From: Multifurca ochricompacta | Taxonomy: Eukaryota > Basidiomycota > Agaricomycetes > Russulales > Russulaceae | NCBI GenBank assembly: GCA_022496185.1 | Contig: WTXG01000082.1 | Location: forward strand, 1 to 64,000 | Length of the DNA stretch: 64,000 nucleotides | Direction: 5' to 3' | Shown here: positions 22,187 to 32,428 of the stretch, piece after piece | How positions within the stretch are numbered: the first letter of the stretch is position 1 | How the letters are laid out: the number at the start of each line of letters is the position of its first letter | The notes under the pieces: generated by a model | The model's database searches: none | The model's input: only the letters and a program-made list of their open reading frames with translations | What the model was told of the DNA's origin: nothing | Translations under genes and position numbers: made by a program

Positions 22187-22337
22187 TTTGAACTAACCGT
22201 CTCCTGTAGATACTTGTTCTTCTAGGTCAGTAGAATAGTAATATAGAGTTTCTTCAACATCTGAAGTATACTTGTTCTTCTAGCCTAACCCACTAACGCT
22301 TCACAGTCAGTATGCTGCGCCTCATGCCTGTTTAACA
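22187..22337 (+). repeat. Copia C+ 3' LTR, right part
   Basis: Continuation of the LTR split at 14126, ending GCCTGTTTAACA. The next bases (CTGGGGTATCC) belong to the GGGTA repeat block, not to C-. Confidence 0.85.
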
Positions 22338-23357
22338 CTGGGGTATCCTCGTTGGTACCTGTACCCATACCCATACCCATGGGTTACCTGCAGGTCACCC
22401 ATGAAAACGCGTGCAAGTTCTTTACTTGCATCGCGCATTTCAGATACCCGGCCCGGGCATTCCCAGACCAAGAAGATACACAACACATTCATTTGTGGCT
22501 GCTTAAGATCCCTCAATGACTCTTATTTTATGTTCAGAAGATTAAGATAATTCATTATTCAATTATTATTTTATTATTCTGCTTTCAATTTTATACAAGC
22601 ACAACTAAAATACAGTATAAAAGGATGATTAGATAGGATGTTATAGAACATTGATGAAAAGCCTGTCAGATAACCACACAGAATGCAAAATAATTTGATG
22701 AACACATAGCAATTTGCAGGGGCAACCCCTGGGTAATTGTTTTGATACCTGGGTTACCCATAAAATGAAACGCGTGCAAGTTCTTTACTTGCATCGCGCA
22801 TTTCAGACATCCAGCCCAGGAGATCCCGGTCAAGGAGATATGCACTTGGACACAATGCATTCATTTATGGCTACTCAAGATCCCTCAAAGATTCCTATTT
22901 TATGTTCATAAGATTAAGATAATTTATTATTCCATTTTATTTTATTATTCTGGTTTCAATTTTATACGAGTGCAACTGTTCTTTGCATTTCTGCGCATTT
23001 CAGGTAAATGGCCTGGGCCATCCCGGTCAAGGAGATAAGCACTTGGACACAATGCATTCATTTATGGCTACTCAAGATTCCTCAAAAATTGTTGGTTTAT
23101 GTTCAGAAAATTAAATGGATCCTTTATTTACATTATTATTTTATTATTCTGGTTTCATTTCATACAAGCGCAACTGTCCTAGTCCCTGGATGCACGATTC
23201 TGCGTGTTTAAGTCAACCTTCCTTAATAGGAAGGAGGTCAGACCACCATGTGATGCAATGTAGTCACTGCCCCATGCAGCTTGTAGACACATGTGGGCCT
23301 TGTTTCAATAAAGTAATTTGATAATTAGATTATAGAATAGTCTATATTAGTCTAGAG
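22338..23357. repeat. GGGTA/TACCC-rich repeat block, copy 2
   Basis: Second copy of the block at 2412-3260, in the same orientation, with three instead of two subunits (start boxes near 22407, 22777 and 22975). It has palindromic TACCCATACCCATGGGTTACC motifs at 22358-22400 and the same closing segment (AAGTCAACCTTCC from about 23210). No coding potential. Confidence 0.6.
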
Positions 23358-23741
23358 TGTATTTTAGATAGTGCCAGACTGGCAGAATTGGTCGCACATT
23401 AATAAAACAGATGTATCATGGTTTTCAAGAAAGTGGATCACTGATAAGGATTTTATTTTACATCACACTGTTAATCTGCTTTGATATTTTGTAGGATAAT
23501 ACTAGAACATATTTAACACCACCCTGTAGCATACATCAGACAAGATCTTGTATTTTTGTGGCTGCAGATGTGTTTTATCTCGAAAATTCTACTGATCTTG
23601 TCAATGCATAATCAGCACCTATACCTGCCAAACCTGCCACACAGGTACAGGTTTCCATGGGTTGGGAGCCATATACCCATACCCATACCTGGCAAAACCC
23701 GCAGCACTTACCCATGCGGGTATGAAACCCCTTGACAATCA
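23358..23741. other. AT-rich spacer with further GGGTA motifs
   Basis: No gene is seen. Positions 23620-23730 again carry ACAGGTACAGG, TACCCATACCCATACC and ACCCATGCGGGTATG motifs, probably a diverged end of the neighbouring repeat family. Confidence 0.35.
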
Positions 23742-24100
23742 CTAGATATGGGAGGGGCCAGGTATGGCTTGAAAATTTGATGGGAGGATGGATGGGCATT
23801 GTATGTTGATAGAGGAACCCATTAACAACTTCTGAAGTGCTCTAGTCACTTCCACATCTGTGTCTGCCCTGCCAGAGGAGATAAGGCAAACAGCATGCTG
23901 AGCATTTCTCTCTGTCTGCTTCCTTGGTCTCCCTCCATTTGACTTGGGATGGTAAGGGCAGTATTTATGACCCATCTTGAGATGATAATAGTGCCATGGC
24001 CAGTCATAGTTGACACTTTATGGGCAGATTTGCCTGAAGTGAGGAGGGAGATGATGTGAGTCCTTTTGGCAGCAGAGAGGGCATGCATGGTAAGAAGCAA
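23742..24100 (-). pseudogene. Tc1/mariner-type transposase helix-turn-helix remnant
   Basis: Two overlapping minus-strand reading frames together give a homeodomain-like region: AAKRTHIISLLTSGKSAHKV, STMTGHGTIIISRW, then HKYCPYHPKSNGGRPRK in the second frame. This layout (helix-turn-helix, then a GGRPRK-type hook ahead of a second helical domain) is typical of the DNA-binding N-terminus of fungal Tc1/mariner transposases. A frameshift lies near 23950-23975 and no DDE catalytic domain follows, so it is a fragment. No terminal repeats were found. Confidence 0.6.
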
Positions 24101-24500
24101 GTGTTGTTGATGATTATTTGGTGTATGTTCAACTTATTAAACATTGTCACATGACTGTCAATGCATTCCCATGACCACCAGACACCGGTTTTGTCATCTC
24201 ACATGTTGGCCACAAAACCGTTCCAATGATAATGCCTCACAAAACATTTTATATATCATGAACCACTGACTCAATTGACATTAGTATAGGCTCTAATTGA
24301 AGCTTAGATGCTACACTATCATCTACCAATTTCTACTAAGTTTGGAAATTATTCTCATTGTGTGGTAGGTCAATCTCTCCAGGATGGCCAAACATTGGAA
24401 TGGTTTTGTGGGCTACTGTATTGCCCATTCTACAACCAAATACAGCATAATCAGGCATCATGTATTACTTTTGATCCAAGGCACTCTACAGTCACTTGAT
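24101..24500. other. Non-coding spacer
   Basis: AT-rich, with no ORF, RNA gene or repeat that could be supported. Confidence 0.35.
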
Positions 24501-24960
24501 CTCATGGCCTAGTCGACCGGTACAGGAAACATTATCCTTATCCTTCAACAGCTAGGACATGACACCTCCACCAGAGACAAGTTATGTGCAACTAGTTTCA
24601 GTCTCCGGAACAATTCCGAGACCATCCACTCTTGTCTCACCCGCTGTGCTATTTTGAACATAACAGCTACCCTTTACTGGACACTCTGTCACCCTTCTTA
24701 TTCTTTACTATCTGTTCTGAAATGTATAAATACAACGGTAGATGACCCGACAACTGTTCTCAATCCTACTCCTGTCAATTTGAGCAGCAGCGAGTTAGAT
24801 AAGTGCTACCTAGTTTAGTAGCGATAATTCAGTTTAGTGTTGAGCCGGTAACGGATCAGAGTTGGCCGGACTGGATCAGAGGTGACCGGAGTTGCCGGTA
24901 CAAGATGGAGTTAAGTGGACATTGTAATATACCTACTGACATTCCACTCGTTTGTTATGA
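24501..24960. repeat. Degraded copia-type LTR fragment
   Basis: Contains a TATA-like ATGTATAAATAC (near 24722) and the box GTTAGATAAGTGCTACCTAGTTTAGTAGCGATAA-type sequence near 24795-24830, which reappears in inverted form near 25195-25232. A GGATCAGAGTTGG segment follows near 24853. It looks like LTR R/U5 with some leader, but the ends are not definable. Confidence 0.4.
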
Positions 24961-24999
24961 TTACTTATGATTAAGATACAATCCTTCATGACCATAGCA

Positions 25000-25445
25000 C
25001 AGCACACTCTTTACAGTATTTAAGGACATTATTTCTGTGTTGTACACTTCAGTTTTGACCATTCACAACTGAAGTGAGTATTTACTTAGATTATCTTTAC
25101 CATGCGTATAGCTAACATTACTCGCATAGTTATCTTGCTACCCGTTTAGGTAAAGACTAATTAATGTATAGTTTTGACCATTCACAACTGAATTATCTTG
25201 CTACCTGTTTAGGTAGCGCTTATCTAACCTCAGCTGCGTTTCCACATTTAGTTGGTTAAAACTAATAATATTATGTTTACCTAGTTTAGTAGCGATAACT
25301 GTGTGATGTAACACGTTAACTAAGTAAGGTAAGAGATAAGGTAAGTAATACTCACTTCAGTTTAGTTGGTTAAAACTGAAGTGACAACTACATGAAGGGA
25401 TGTCCTTAAATACTAAAAGAGAGTGTAATCCTAGTTTGTAGAACA
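25000..25445. repeat. Tail-to-tail inverted copia-type LTR repeats
   Basis: The left arm (about 25006-25112: GTATTTAAGGACAT, then hairpin ACTTCAGTT...AACTGAAGT) is repeated in reverse complement in the right arm (about 25338-25435: ATGTCCTTAAATAC and ACTTCAGTTT...AAACTGAAGT). The GCTACC...GGTAGC box recurs between them in both orientations. Each arm keeps a TATTTAAG box about 25-30 nt before its hairpin, like the copia LTRs at 7164 and 3493. The centre is near 25220. Confidence 0.6.
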
Positions 25446-25691
25446 ATACTATCTAAGTCCATTGTCCTACAGTCACAAGAGAGAATAAAGAGCATTTGTG
25501 GATTGTCCTTTATCAATCAGTCAAAGCATGCCACAAGCGTGCATGGCGGTAATGCCACTCGGGTTGATCCGGTGGCTTTGGGTCTGTCTCAACAACTCCA
25601 GTACTCCAATTCGACATGACTTACACTTACACTCCCACCGACGTTGACCAAACTTCCAACATTGGTGCGTGCCGAATCGATCCCTATTTAC
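25446..25691. other. Spacer
   Basis: No feature is supported. It ends at the stop of the putative minus-strand gene to the right. Confidence 0.3.
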
Positions 25692-26325
25692 TCATTCTGA
25701 TGAGCCCAACCATTTATAGCTCTTAAGCAATGGCTCGTAGGCCATCTCAACTCGTATAAACATGAGAAGACTGGCGAAATCATTCACGTCTACGCCATAG
25801 CTGGTCCTCCTGTTTACGCAGAGGGCGATAGCAATCGGATTGACTTTGATATCGAGGTCCCACTCTGGGCAGTTACCTGGATTGTTAGTTATATTCTTTA
25901 CCCTTCCGAATGGCGACACTATCGCTGATTGGGTTTGATTTCAGCTGAAAGGCTACGTCGAGTAGAGCACACTCGAAATCAATGCAGCATTCTCTGTCAA
26001 GATCCTGATCATTGGGACGTATCAGTTGGCTAAAGTCAAGGGAAATATCACAGACAGAGTGAAAGTGACTTTCGGCGTCTTGGTTGTTCATGGAGATGTG
26101 AGGTTCTATTATTCAAATGGTTGGATTTATGTGGACTTGTTGGCGACGGTATTCGGGAAAGTTTATGGACGTGTTACGATCAAGCTGATACCTCTTCCGT
26201 GAGATTCGCTGCTCTCTCCTGTATTTTTGTGACTTTCTGAGAGGAGTATTCTGTTTACTAGCTTCTGAAGTGTGTGTCAAAGTTTGTTGTTGGTTGAATT
26301 CTACAACATTCGCTTTGGAGATCAT
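25692..26325 (-). CDS. Possible small spliced host gene, unknown
   Basis: Three minus-strand reading frames in series look like exons: 26325-26113 (basic: LRKSQKYRREQRISRKRYQL), 26091 to about 25908 (MNNQDAESHFHSVCDISLDF), and about 25870-25692 (EWDLDIKVNPIAIALCVNRR). The junction between the last two contains GTAAAG...CTAAC...CAG, compatible with a very short basidiomycete intron (about 37 nt). No family is recognised. It lies 100 bp from the MULE insertion point; MULEs often land near gene 5' ends, which fits. It may be a truncated gene or chance ORFs. Confidence 0.3.
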
Positions 26326-26423
26326 TTTCTTAGTGTGTGTTGTCCAACGGTCATCGAATGGAAGTTATTATTATTTAGGTAACAGATATGTTATTTACTA
26401 CACATCATGGTACTTGCTTCCAC

Positions 26424-26432
26424 TTGAAAACT
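26424..26432. other. MULE target-site duplication, left (TTGAAAACT)
   Basis: The same 9 bp recurs at 62846-62854, just outside the right terminal repeat. Nine bp is the standard duplication for Mutator-like elements. Confidence 0.85.
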
Positions 26433-26606
26433 AGCTCACCCAACTCACCCCCACCGCTGACATCCCTAAAGTGGTAATCGTGTCACACGACTCACCACTG
26501 ACATCCCTAAAGTGGTAATCTTGTCACACGACTCAGATTTGTAATAATATTTATTTTAAAAAGGAAGTTATCGTTAAATATTTATTTTAAAAAGGAAAAT
26601 TATTGA
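26433..26606 (+). repeat. MULE left terminal inverted repeat
   Basis: From ACTCACCCCCACCGC (26443) it matches the reverse complement of the right end almost perfectly through TTGTAATAATATTTATTTTA and GGAAGTTATCGTT. The outermost 10 bp are less well matched. It contains two direct copies of CTGACATCCCTAAAGTGGTA followed by TGTCACACGACTCA, likely transposase-binding sites. Confidence 0.88.
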
Positions 26607-26729
26607 AAATATCATTACAAATTAAAGTCATGTGACATGTAGACATCAATTGTTGATCAACAAAATGTCACTGCAAACCAAAGTCATGTGACAGGTAGAC
26701 AAGGATGTTAAGCATTCTCACTATAGGTT

Positions 26730-27488
26730 ATGGTTGTCCCTCCTCCCGTCCATGCAATGGACAATAACACTCCTTCTGCTACAAAAAAATGTTCCAAGGT
26801 ATGGTGTAGAAATCTTGTACCATTACACTTACCGCACAAGACTTGTGATCACTGCCGAATGCGTGATAGGAAAAACAAGAAGGCCCAAAGAGTTCATGAG
26901 AATGAGAAAAAGAAGCAAAAGGAGTTCAATGGGCGCACAGTAGGTGAAAAAGCCAAGAGGGTGGATGAAGACACATCGGGAGATGAAGGAATCTCAAGCA
27001 ATCCTCAGGCTGCATGCAATCTCATAAAGAGCGAGGATGAAATTGATTCTGTGGTAATTAGTAACTTACTATGGATATAGATAAGGATTAACAGTATAAT
27101 CTACAGATATCTGATACTAGAGAAGAGATATTTGATACTGGAGAGGAAATGTTTGGCTCCCTTCGAACGCAATTTAGAACATACCACGATTTAAAATTTA
27201 GAGGAACTTTCACTGTTCCAAATGACTCATTGGTTTCTGATAGAGAGTGGATTGACATGATTGCTAAGGAAATCTGGAAGGTGACAGGGTATAGATTTAT
27301 GTGAGTAGTATCCCCAATGCTATTATTATATGACATTTACAGGATTAGTGTGAAGGATCATAAGCAACTGCAAACAGGGCACCGAACGCGTTTTTGGTGC
27401 AGCCAGGATGAAGCAAGAAAGAAGAAATCAAATGTTTCCAAAGCACTAAAGGTGCAACATCATGATAACATCGGAATGAAGTGGTACC
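26730..27488 (+). pseudogene. MULE transposase, 5' exons up to the G insertion
   Basis: Exon 1 starts at ATG 26730 (MVVPPPVHAMDNNTPSATKK) and has a Cys-rich N-terminal region (C-x4-C then C-x2-C in KTCDHCRMRD) followed by a Lys/Glu-rich stretch. A GT-AG intron of about 51 nt starts at GTAATTAGT (near 27054) and ends at CTACAG; exon 2 carries LKFRGTFTVPNDSLVSDREW. A second intron runs GTGAGTAG...TTACAG (about 27301-27342). Exon 3 (KDHKQLQTGHRTRFWCSQDE) is cut at 27488, where G is inserted at GTACC. The reading resumes at 36771. Confidence 0.75.
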
Positions 27489-28064
27489 TGTCATGAACTG
27501 ACACCCTAGAAAACCTCCTGACCCCCCAGAAATCCTCAGACGCTCCCAGAGACCTTGTAAAACCCTCAGAAACGAAGATAACCCTAGATTAAGACCAGAG
27601 AAGGGCCGGTCCGGACCAGGGCCGGACTCCTGCCAAATTGGAGACCTGTGGGAAGAATACTAACAGAACCCCACAATGCCTAAACAGCAGTCCACAAACT
27701 GCGGACTGCGGACTGCGGATTTCTAAGCCCAAAAGTGGGGCTATTCTCATTGGTGGATCAGTAGGGAGTTAAAGCGAAGTTAACCTCCCCTAAAGTAGTG
27801 CACAGACCAAAGTCCCGGTTGTAATTACGTATATAAACCCTTTGGGAATAGAATGGACAGCTCCAGACTGTCCACTTGTGATCCGGTTCCTGATTACCTA
27901 GGAGATTAGCCCCACCTTGTGGAAGGCTTCTCATCCCTTGCCCTTGAGCTGTTCGCTTCGTCTCTCTTGCACTTTCACCCTCACTCTCACCTTTTTGCCC
28001 ACTTCTAAATCCTTTCCCCTCGCATACAACCCACTGTCCAGGCAGTCGACAGTGAGTTGTAACA
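27489..28064 (+). repeat. Element G 5' LTR (576 bp)
   Basis: TGTCATGAACTG ... GAGTTGTAACA. Promoter box TTACGTATATAAACCC is near 27825-27840. The candidate primer site TGGACAGTCTC starts 2 nt after the LTR (28067), but the tRNA is not identified. Confidence 0.95.
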
Positions 28065-28098
28065 TTTGGACAGTCTCTTTCACAGCAGACAGTGACTG

Positions 28099-29167
28099 AC
28101 AAAGTGCCCTAGTGTCCCAAAACAGCTCTCCTGTGTCCTACACCTCGGATCAAGCAGCCTCCCCCCCTACGAGCTTACCCCCCCCCACGAAATCCTCAAC
28201 TTCGCTGCCTTAGTAGAGGCAGCTGCCACAGCATCCCCTGCCCCCCCTTCATCGGTCTTGCCTCCTCTGGAACTCCCAGAACTTCATCCTTTCCCTGTGC
28301 CCTCCCCCACCCTCCAATTGCCCCCTCTCGTTCCCCCAGGCCTCTTAAACGCGTCCAACACCTTTGGCACCCCCCCTCCTCGTTATATTCGCCTCCCAAC
28401 CCCAGCTCCACCCCCTCCCACTACTGCAAACGCCCTCTCCCCTCGCCACCCTGGCCCTAACCATCGGACACCTCCTCCTTCTCTTGTTCATCGTCCTATT
28501 TGTATCGATCATCCAACCAACCCTCATCAGTTTCTTATCTACTACTCGCTTGACGGTCGACAGGAGTCTTGGGTGCCTGCCCAGTTTTCCAGAGAGGTCA
28601 GCTTTTTTGACCAATTTCCCTGCTACTTGGACGTGCTTCGTGATCAGGCTAATTACCTCCCTGGGACTCGCATTCCTATCCGCTTCCCTCACTTTCATAA
28701 TGTTCCTATTCGCCTCGCATTGATCGATTCATTGTTCCCCTCATTACCCCACCTCCCACTTTGTAAACCTCAATCTCTGTGCCAAAGTAGGATACTTGGC
28801 CCCCAACCCTCGCACCTTCCCCAGTGGTCTCTTGGTCTATTCTTGGAACGCTTCCATTGCCCGCCTGGACCGCACCCTCTCCCCAGAATTGCAAGACGTC
28901 TTCAGTGGAGCCAGAGCATTACTTCAGGGGTTTGACCTGCTAGACGGACGCTTTATCTGCATCTTCGGGACCCTGAGCTTCACTGATTTAGGAGTCTTGG
29001 TGGAGGAAAGATACTTTACAGTTCGGGACGCACTTAGGAATCACTTAGAGCTTGTCCCCTTCATTAACCCTGTCCGCTTACCTACCAATCCCCTTACCCT
29101 CCTCCCCATCCAACCTGCAGACGGGTATTCGTGCTTTGAAGATATAGATTTCGATAGTAACCTCTAA
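28099..29167 (+). pseudogene. Element G pre-gag ORF a (unknown)
   Basis: An open frame from just after the leader, proline-rich first (PPLELPELHPFPVPSP, repeated Pro-Pro), then a globular-looking part (CIDHPTNPHQFLIYYSLDGR, SREVSFFDQFPCYLDVL). One frameshift near 28745-28790 moves it to the frame ending LEDIDF-like at GYSCFEDIDFDSNL-stop (29165). It has no in-frame ATG at its start. No family is recognised. It is followed 50-60 bp later by ORF b on the same strand. It could be an extended Gag segment or a separate protein. Confidence 0.45.
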
Positions 29168-29220
29168 ACAGTACGTTGTGCACCTAACTGTAGAGGTCCC
29201 TAGTAAATAAAGACAACCCC

Positions 29221-30212
29221 TTGGTCCGGAAAATAGTGTCCTTTCCTGCAGAAAGAGAAGAACGCCTCCAACGTGTCCAAAGACAATTCAACCACCTCTT
29301 CCAGCTCCACAGAGAAGCACAACTTGCCCTCCTCTACCCAGAACCACTCATCAGCACCCTCCACGACGACGGACAAGCAGAAGGCTGGTGTGACGTAGAT
29401 ACCATCTATCTCCCTCTTCGAATTCTCCTCCCCTTTGGACAAGTCCTCTCCCAAACCCAGTACAACCAGTTCCTGTCCGGACCCTGTCAGCCATTCCTCG
29501 AGACTCCCAGCACCAACTCCTCTATTGGCACCTTGCCCAGCTCACCCATTCCACAGGGGACCCCCTAGAAACACTCTTAGTCTGTGTCAACGACGAATAC
29601 CTTTGGAAAGAACACATTCCCCCTCGCATCCCAGAACTTGAAACCCTCTTGCTCAGAGGAGAACGCCTCTACTACCTCTCCACCTTTCGTCTAGACCACA
29701 CCAGAATCAACCTCACCTTTGACGAGATCCGCCTTCACTCCGCTCCCTCCCCCTCTGGCTGGCGCCTTGTAGAAACAGAAGGAATACAAATTGAATACCT
29801 GTGGACAGCTGATTACTGGGAGACCACCTCACGCAACCACTGCCCTTTCCTTGTTAACCCCCCCATCTTCACAGACCCCCCTTACCTCCCCACTTACGCT
29901 GAACCTCCCCAGAACCAGAAGAGCTCACCTTCCCTACCCTTTCCCTTACAGAAGTCACCCAAGAAGAAGAACGCCTCACCCAGACCCAGACAATCCTGAT
30001 CAGTAACACTACCACCTGGTCTGACCTCGAAACCCCCACAGAAAACACCTCTGACTTCGAAGAAAGCCCCCCTGCATCCCATCGACGTTGCCTCTGTGAC
30101 ATTGATCTCTGTACCTGTAGTTTTCGTCCAGACACCCCCCCCACTCCCCCAGGAATAGTATTGTGGAGACCCTCGGCCTTTGATACGTACTTACCTTCAC
30201 ATTACTCGATCT
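29221..30212 (+). pseudogene. Element G pre-gag ORF b (unknown)
   Basis: Three frames in series look like one broken protein: 29221-29568 (RQFNHLFQLHREAQLALLYP), about 29530-29999 (LETLLLRGERLYYLSTFRLD, WRLVETEGIQIEYLWTADYW), and about 29905-30212, acidic with a Cys pair cluster (RRCLCDIDLCTC) ending FDTYLPSHYSI-stop. No known domain is visible. Codons are C-rich at third positions, like pol of the same element, which supports real coding. Frame breaks fall near C-runs. Confidence 0.4.
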
Positions 30213-30247
30213 AAGTAGGGAAAAGAAATAAAAAACTCCTTTGCATC

Positions 30248-30978
30248 GTGGCTAGTATTACTGACTGGGCTATCAACCTGGCGTCCCAACACAGAAGAAG
30301 TCAGTCCAACTCCCCCCAAGACAGAAGAAGAAACCCTAGAAGACGTAGCAGTAACGACACACCTGCCACACCTGCCCCCCATCGCACCTCCAGAAGACAA
30401 AGAGCACAAACCCACCCTAGCCCGAGTGCACCACCTCCAGAACGACCAATTCCCCCTGTTCCCGAACCCTTCCTTGCTCATCTAAATTACTCCCCCATCC
30501 CACCAACATCCACCCAGCTTGCCTCAACGTCAACACCTTCCTGAATCTCCCAGTAGTAGAATCTGATCAGTCTCGGTCTCGATCCCCTTCCATTGTTCAT
30601 CAAGTCAACCACATCTATCCTGCCACAGATATCTTTGTCTCCAGGACACTACCCACTCGAAACCCCAGTGAGCTACGGGAATTCCATCTTCATTGTTCTG
30701 CTCAGCTTGCAACTCAAAGAGTCAATCACCTCGACGTCTACCATCCCTTGAGTGAAGCTAATCGTATCACCACAGACCCCCTGTACTTTGAAAACCTCCT
30801 TTGGCGTCTTCGCATTGTCATCTCTGCCCCAGGAATAGTTGAAGAGTATTACTGGATCCATAGAAACATCCGCAACTACCGTCTAGACCGTGCTGTCCTT
30901 CGCCCAGCCTATCAAGTCTACTACGCCTGGAACGCCCAAGGGTGGACTACATACCGCCTTAGTACCCGCTCTGAATGA
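30248..30978 (+). pseudogene. Element G pre-gag ORF c (unknown)
   Basis: An Arg/Pro-rich start (SPQDRRRNPRRRSSNDTPAT), a frame change near 30540, then EANRITTDPLYFENLLWRLR and YQVYYAWNAQGWTTYRLSTR to a TGA at 30976-30978. That stop overlaps the next ATG as ATGA (30975-30978), an arrangement compatible with termination-reinitiation. No family is recognised. A short ORF (30975-31155, MTSERPLTAEELAQVPFGF) follows before gag. Confidence 0.4.
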
Positions 30979-31189
30979 CCTCAGAACGACCTCTTACTGC
31001 TGAAGAATTAGCTCAAGTCCCCTTTGGCTTTACCCACCCTATCTTTGACTACGACGACCGTGCTTTTGTTGCTACCTGGAAAGGAGACAACTACTACACT
31101 CAGACTCTTGGACACGACTGGAAACGCCTTCGGACAGCCGCATCCTTCCTGTAAACGAATATCTCAGTAATTTCCCAACATCGACCTCA

Positions 31190-32428
31190 TCAGCAACCTT
31201 GACCCCACACATTCTACGGAACATACAACGGAAAGGAAGTCCGTTGGTCTGACACCCATACAGCGTGGGTCTATCTTAATAACCACCGTGTCCAATTCCC
31301 AGTTGCTTCTATCACCTCAGACGAAGAAGAAGTATCTCAGTCCCTTGAAGCTGTAGAGCAATCCCTTCGTGCTATCACCCTCAGAACCCCCCCTACTCTC
31401 CCATCCATATCCCTTGCCTCCACAACTACTGCTATTGCTTCACACCCTCCAAAGACACCAACGCCTTTGAATATCATGAGTACTACTGCCGCCTCTAATG
31501 GAAGATCCTGGGATCACCCCCAGAATCTTTTGATGGTCAAGCTTCTAAAGCAGAACGTTTCTGGTCCCAACTAGCCAACTACTACTACCTGAATGAGGGT
31601 GCCTTCACTGATGAAGCAGACGAGTCTCTGCAGCCCTCACCCACTTTAAACTTGATACACCAGCAGGCGAATGGGCCAGAGACCGCACCAACACTGCACT
31701 ACAAGCCAACCCCCCTTCCTTTGGGACTTGGGACCACTTCAGAATTGACTTTGAAAAACAGTTCATTCCAGTAGAGAGTCGCCTCCTGTCCACCAAAGCC
31801 ATGTATGAAATTCGCCAAGGCACTCGCCCCTTCAATGACTGGTACCAAGATGGTCCACCCATGCTACTCGTGCTACAGTGGATGAAAACACCAAGATCTA
31901 TGCCTTCCGAAGCATGATCAACCAAGGTCTAGGACAGAAGCTCCTTGGACTATCCCCCCAGCCCACCACACTCCGTGATCTTGTCACTAAGGCCAGAGAG
32001 TTTGATGCAGCATGGCAGCTCTATGGCAAGACCACCAAACCTCGGCCTCTCCATCTGCGTGTTGGAGAAGCTACCACTGAAACCCAGAAGCCCAAGTCAA
32101 CTTTGTTGCCTCTCCCCAGCCCAGAAACCCTAACACCCCTCCACGCACTACCAAGTTAACCCCAGAAGAAAAGAAGTATCGACGAGAAAATAAGCTTTGC
32201 TTCTATTGTGGGAAGCCTAATCACATCGCCAATCAATGCCGCAGCAAGACCAGGGCCATCCAAGGTCAAGGACCTCCTCGCCCTACCCCAGTAAGAGCCC
32301 TGGCATCAGAAGAAGCACCCCCCCAAGCACCACGACCCCCCCCTGACTACCTCTCAGTATCCGCCACCAAGAGCTATGAAGATCCAGTACCATACATGAT
32401 GGACGAAGATGGACCTTCGGATTTTTAA
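31190..32428 (+). pseudogene. Element G gag (several frame breaks)
   Basis: The N-terminal module (FYGTYNGKEVRWSDTHTAWV) is similar in style to the YYVYHD module of A. It is followed by ATG 31476 (MSTTAASNG), a retrotransposon Gag core spread over three frames (FDGQASKAERFWSQLANYYY; ALQANPPSFGTWDHF; AMYEIRQGTRPFNDWYQ; AFRSMINQGLGQKLLGL) and a CCHC knuckle CFYCGKPNHIANQC near 32198-32239. It ends GPSDF-stop at the T5 run (32422-32426) where pol begins in the -1 frame. Frame changes lie near 31500, 31615, 31850 and 32090. The core forms virus-like particles in related elements; this copy cannot as written. Confidence 0.85.

Larger units (their letters stand above)
7164..22337 (+). mobile_element. 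Ty1/copia element C+ (interrupted by a solo LTR and element B)
   Basis: A plus-strand copia element: 5' LTR 7164-7670, primer site, leader, gag-pol 8592-13534, polypurine tract ATGGAGGGA (13768-13776), and a 3' LTR split into 13777-14126 and 22187-22337 by element B. Removing the two insertions leaves about 6.5 kb. The outer flanks do not match: GCATG on the left (inside C- integrase), CTGGG on the right (inside the GGGTA repeat block). The two LTRs agree closely in U3 but differ in R/U5. It therefore looks like a recombinant of two insertions rather than one clean event. Confidence 0.85.

Noticed and set aside
27758..28102. Minus-strand ORF of 114 codons near the G 5' LTR, repeated at 36459-36773
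   Set aside because: It is repeated only because the LTR is repeated; it is antisense to the LTR and has no motif.
28345..28698. Minus-strand Gly/Arg-rich ORFs over G pre-gag ORF a
   Set aside because: They are products of reading the C-rich coding strand backwards.
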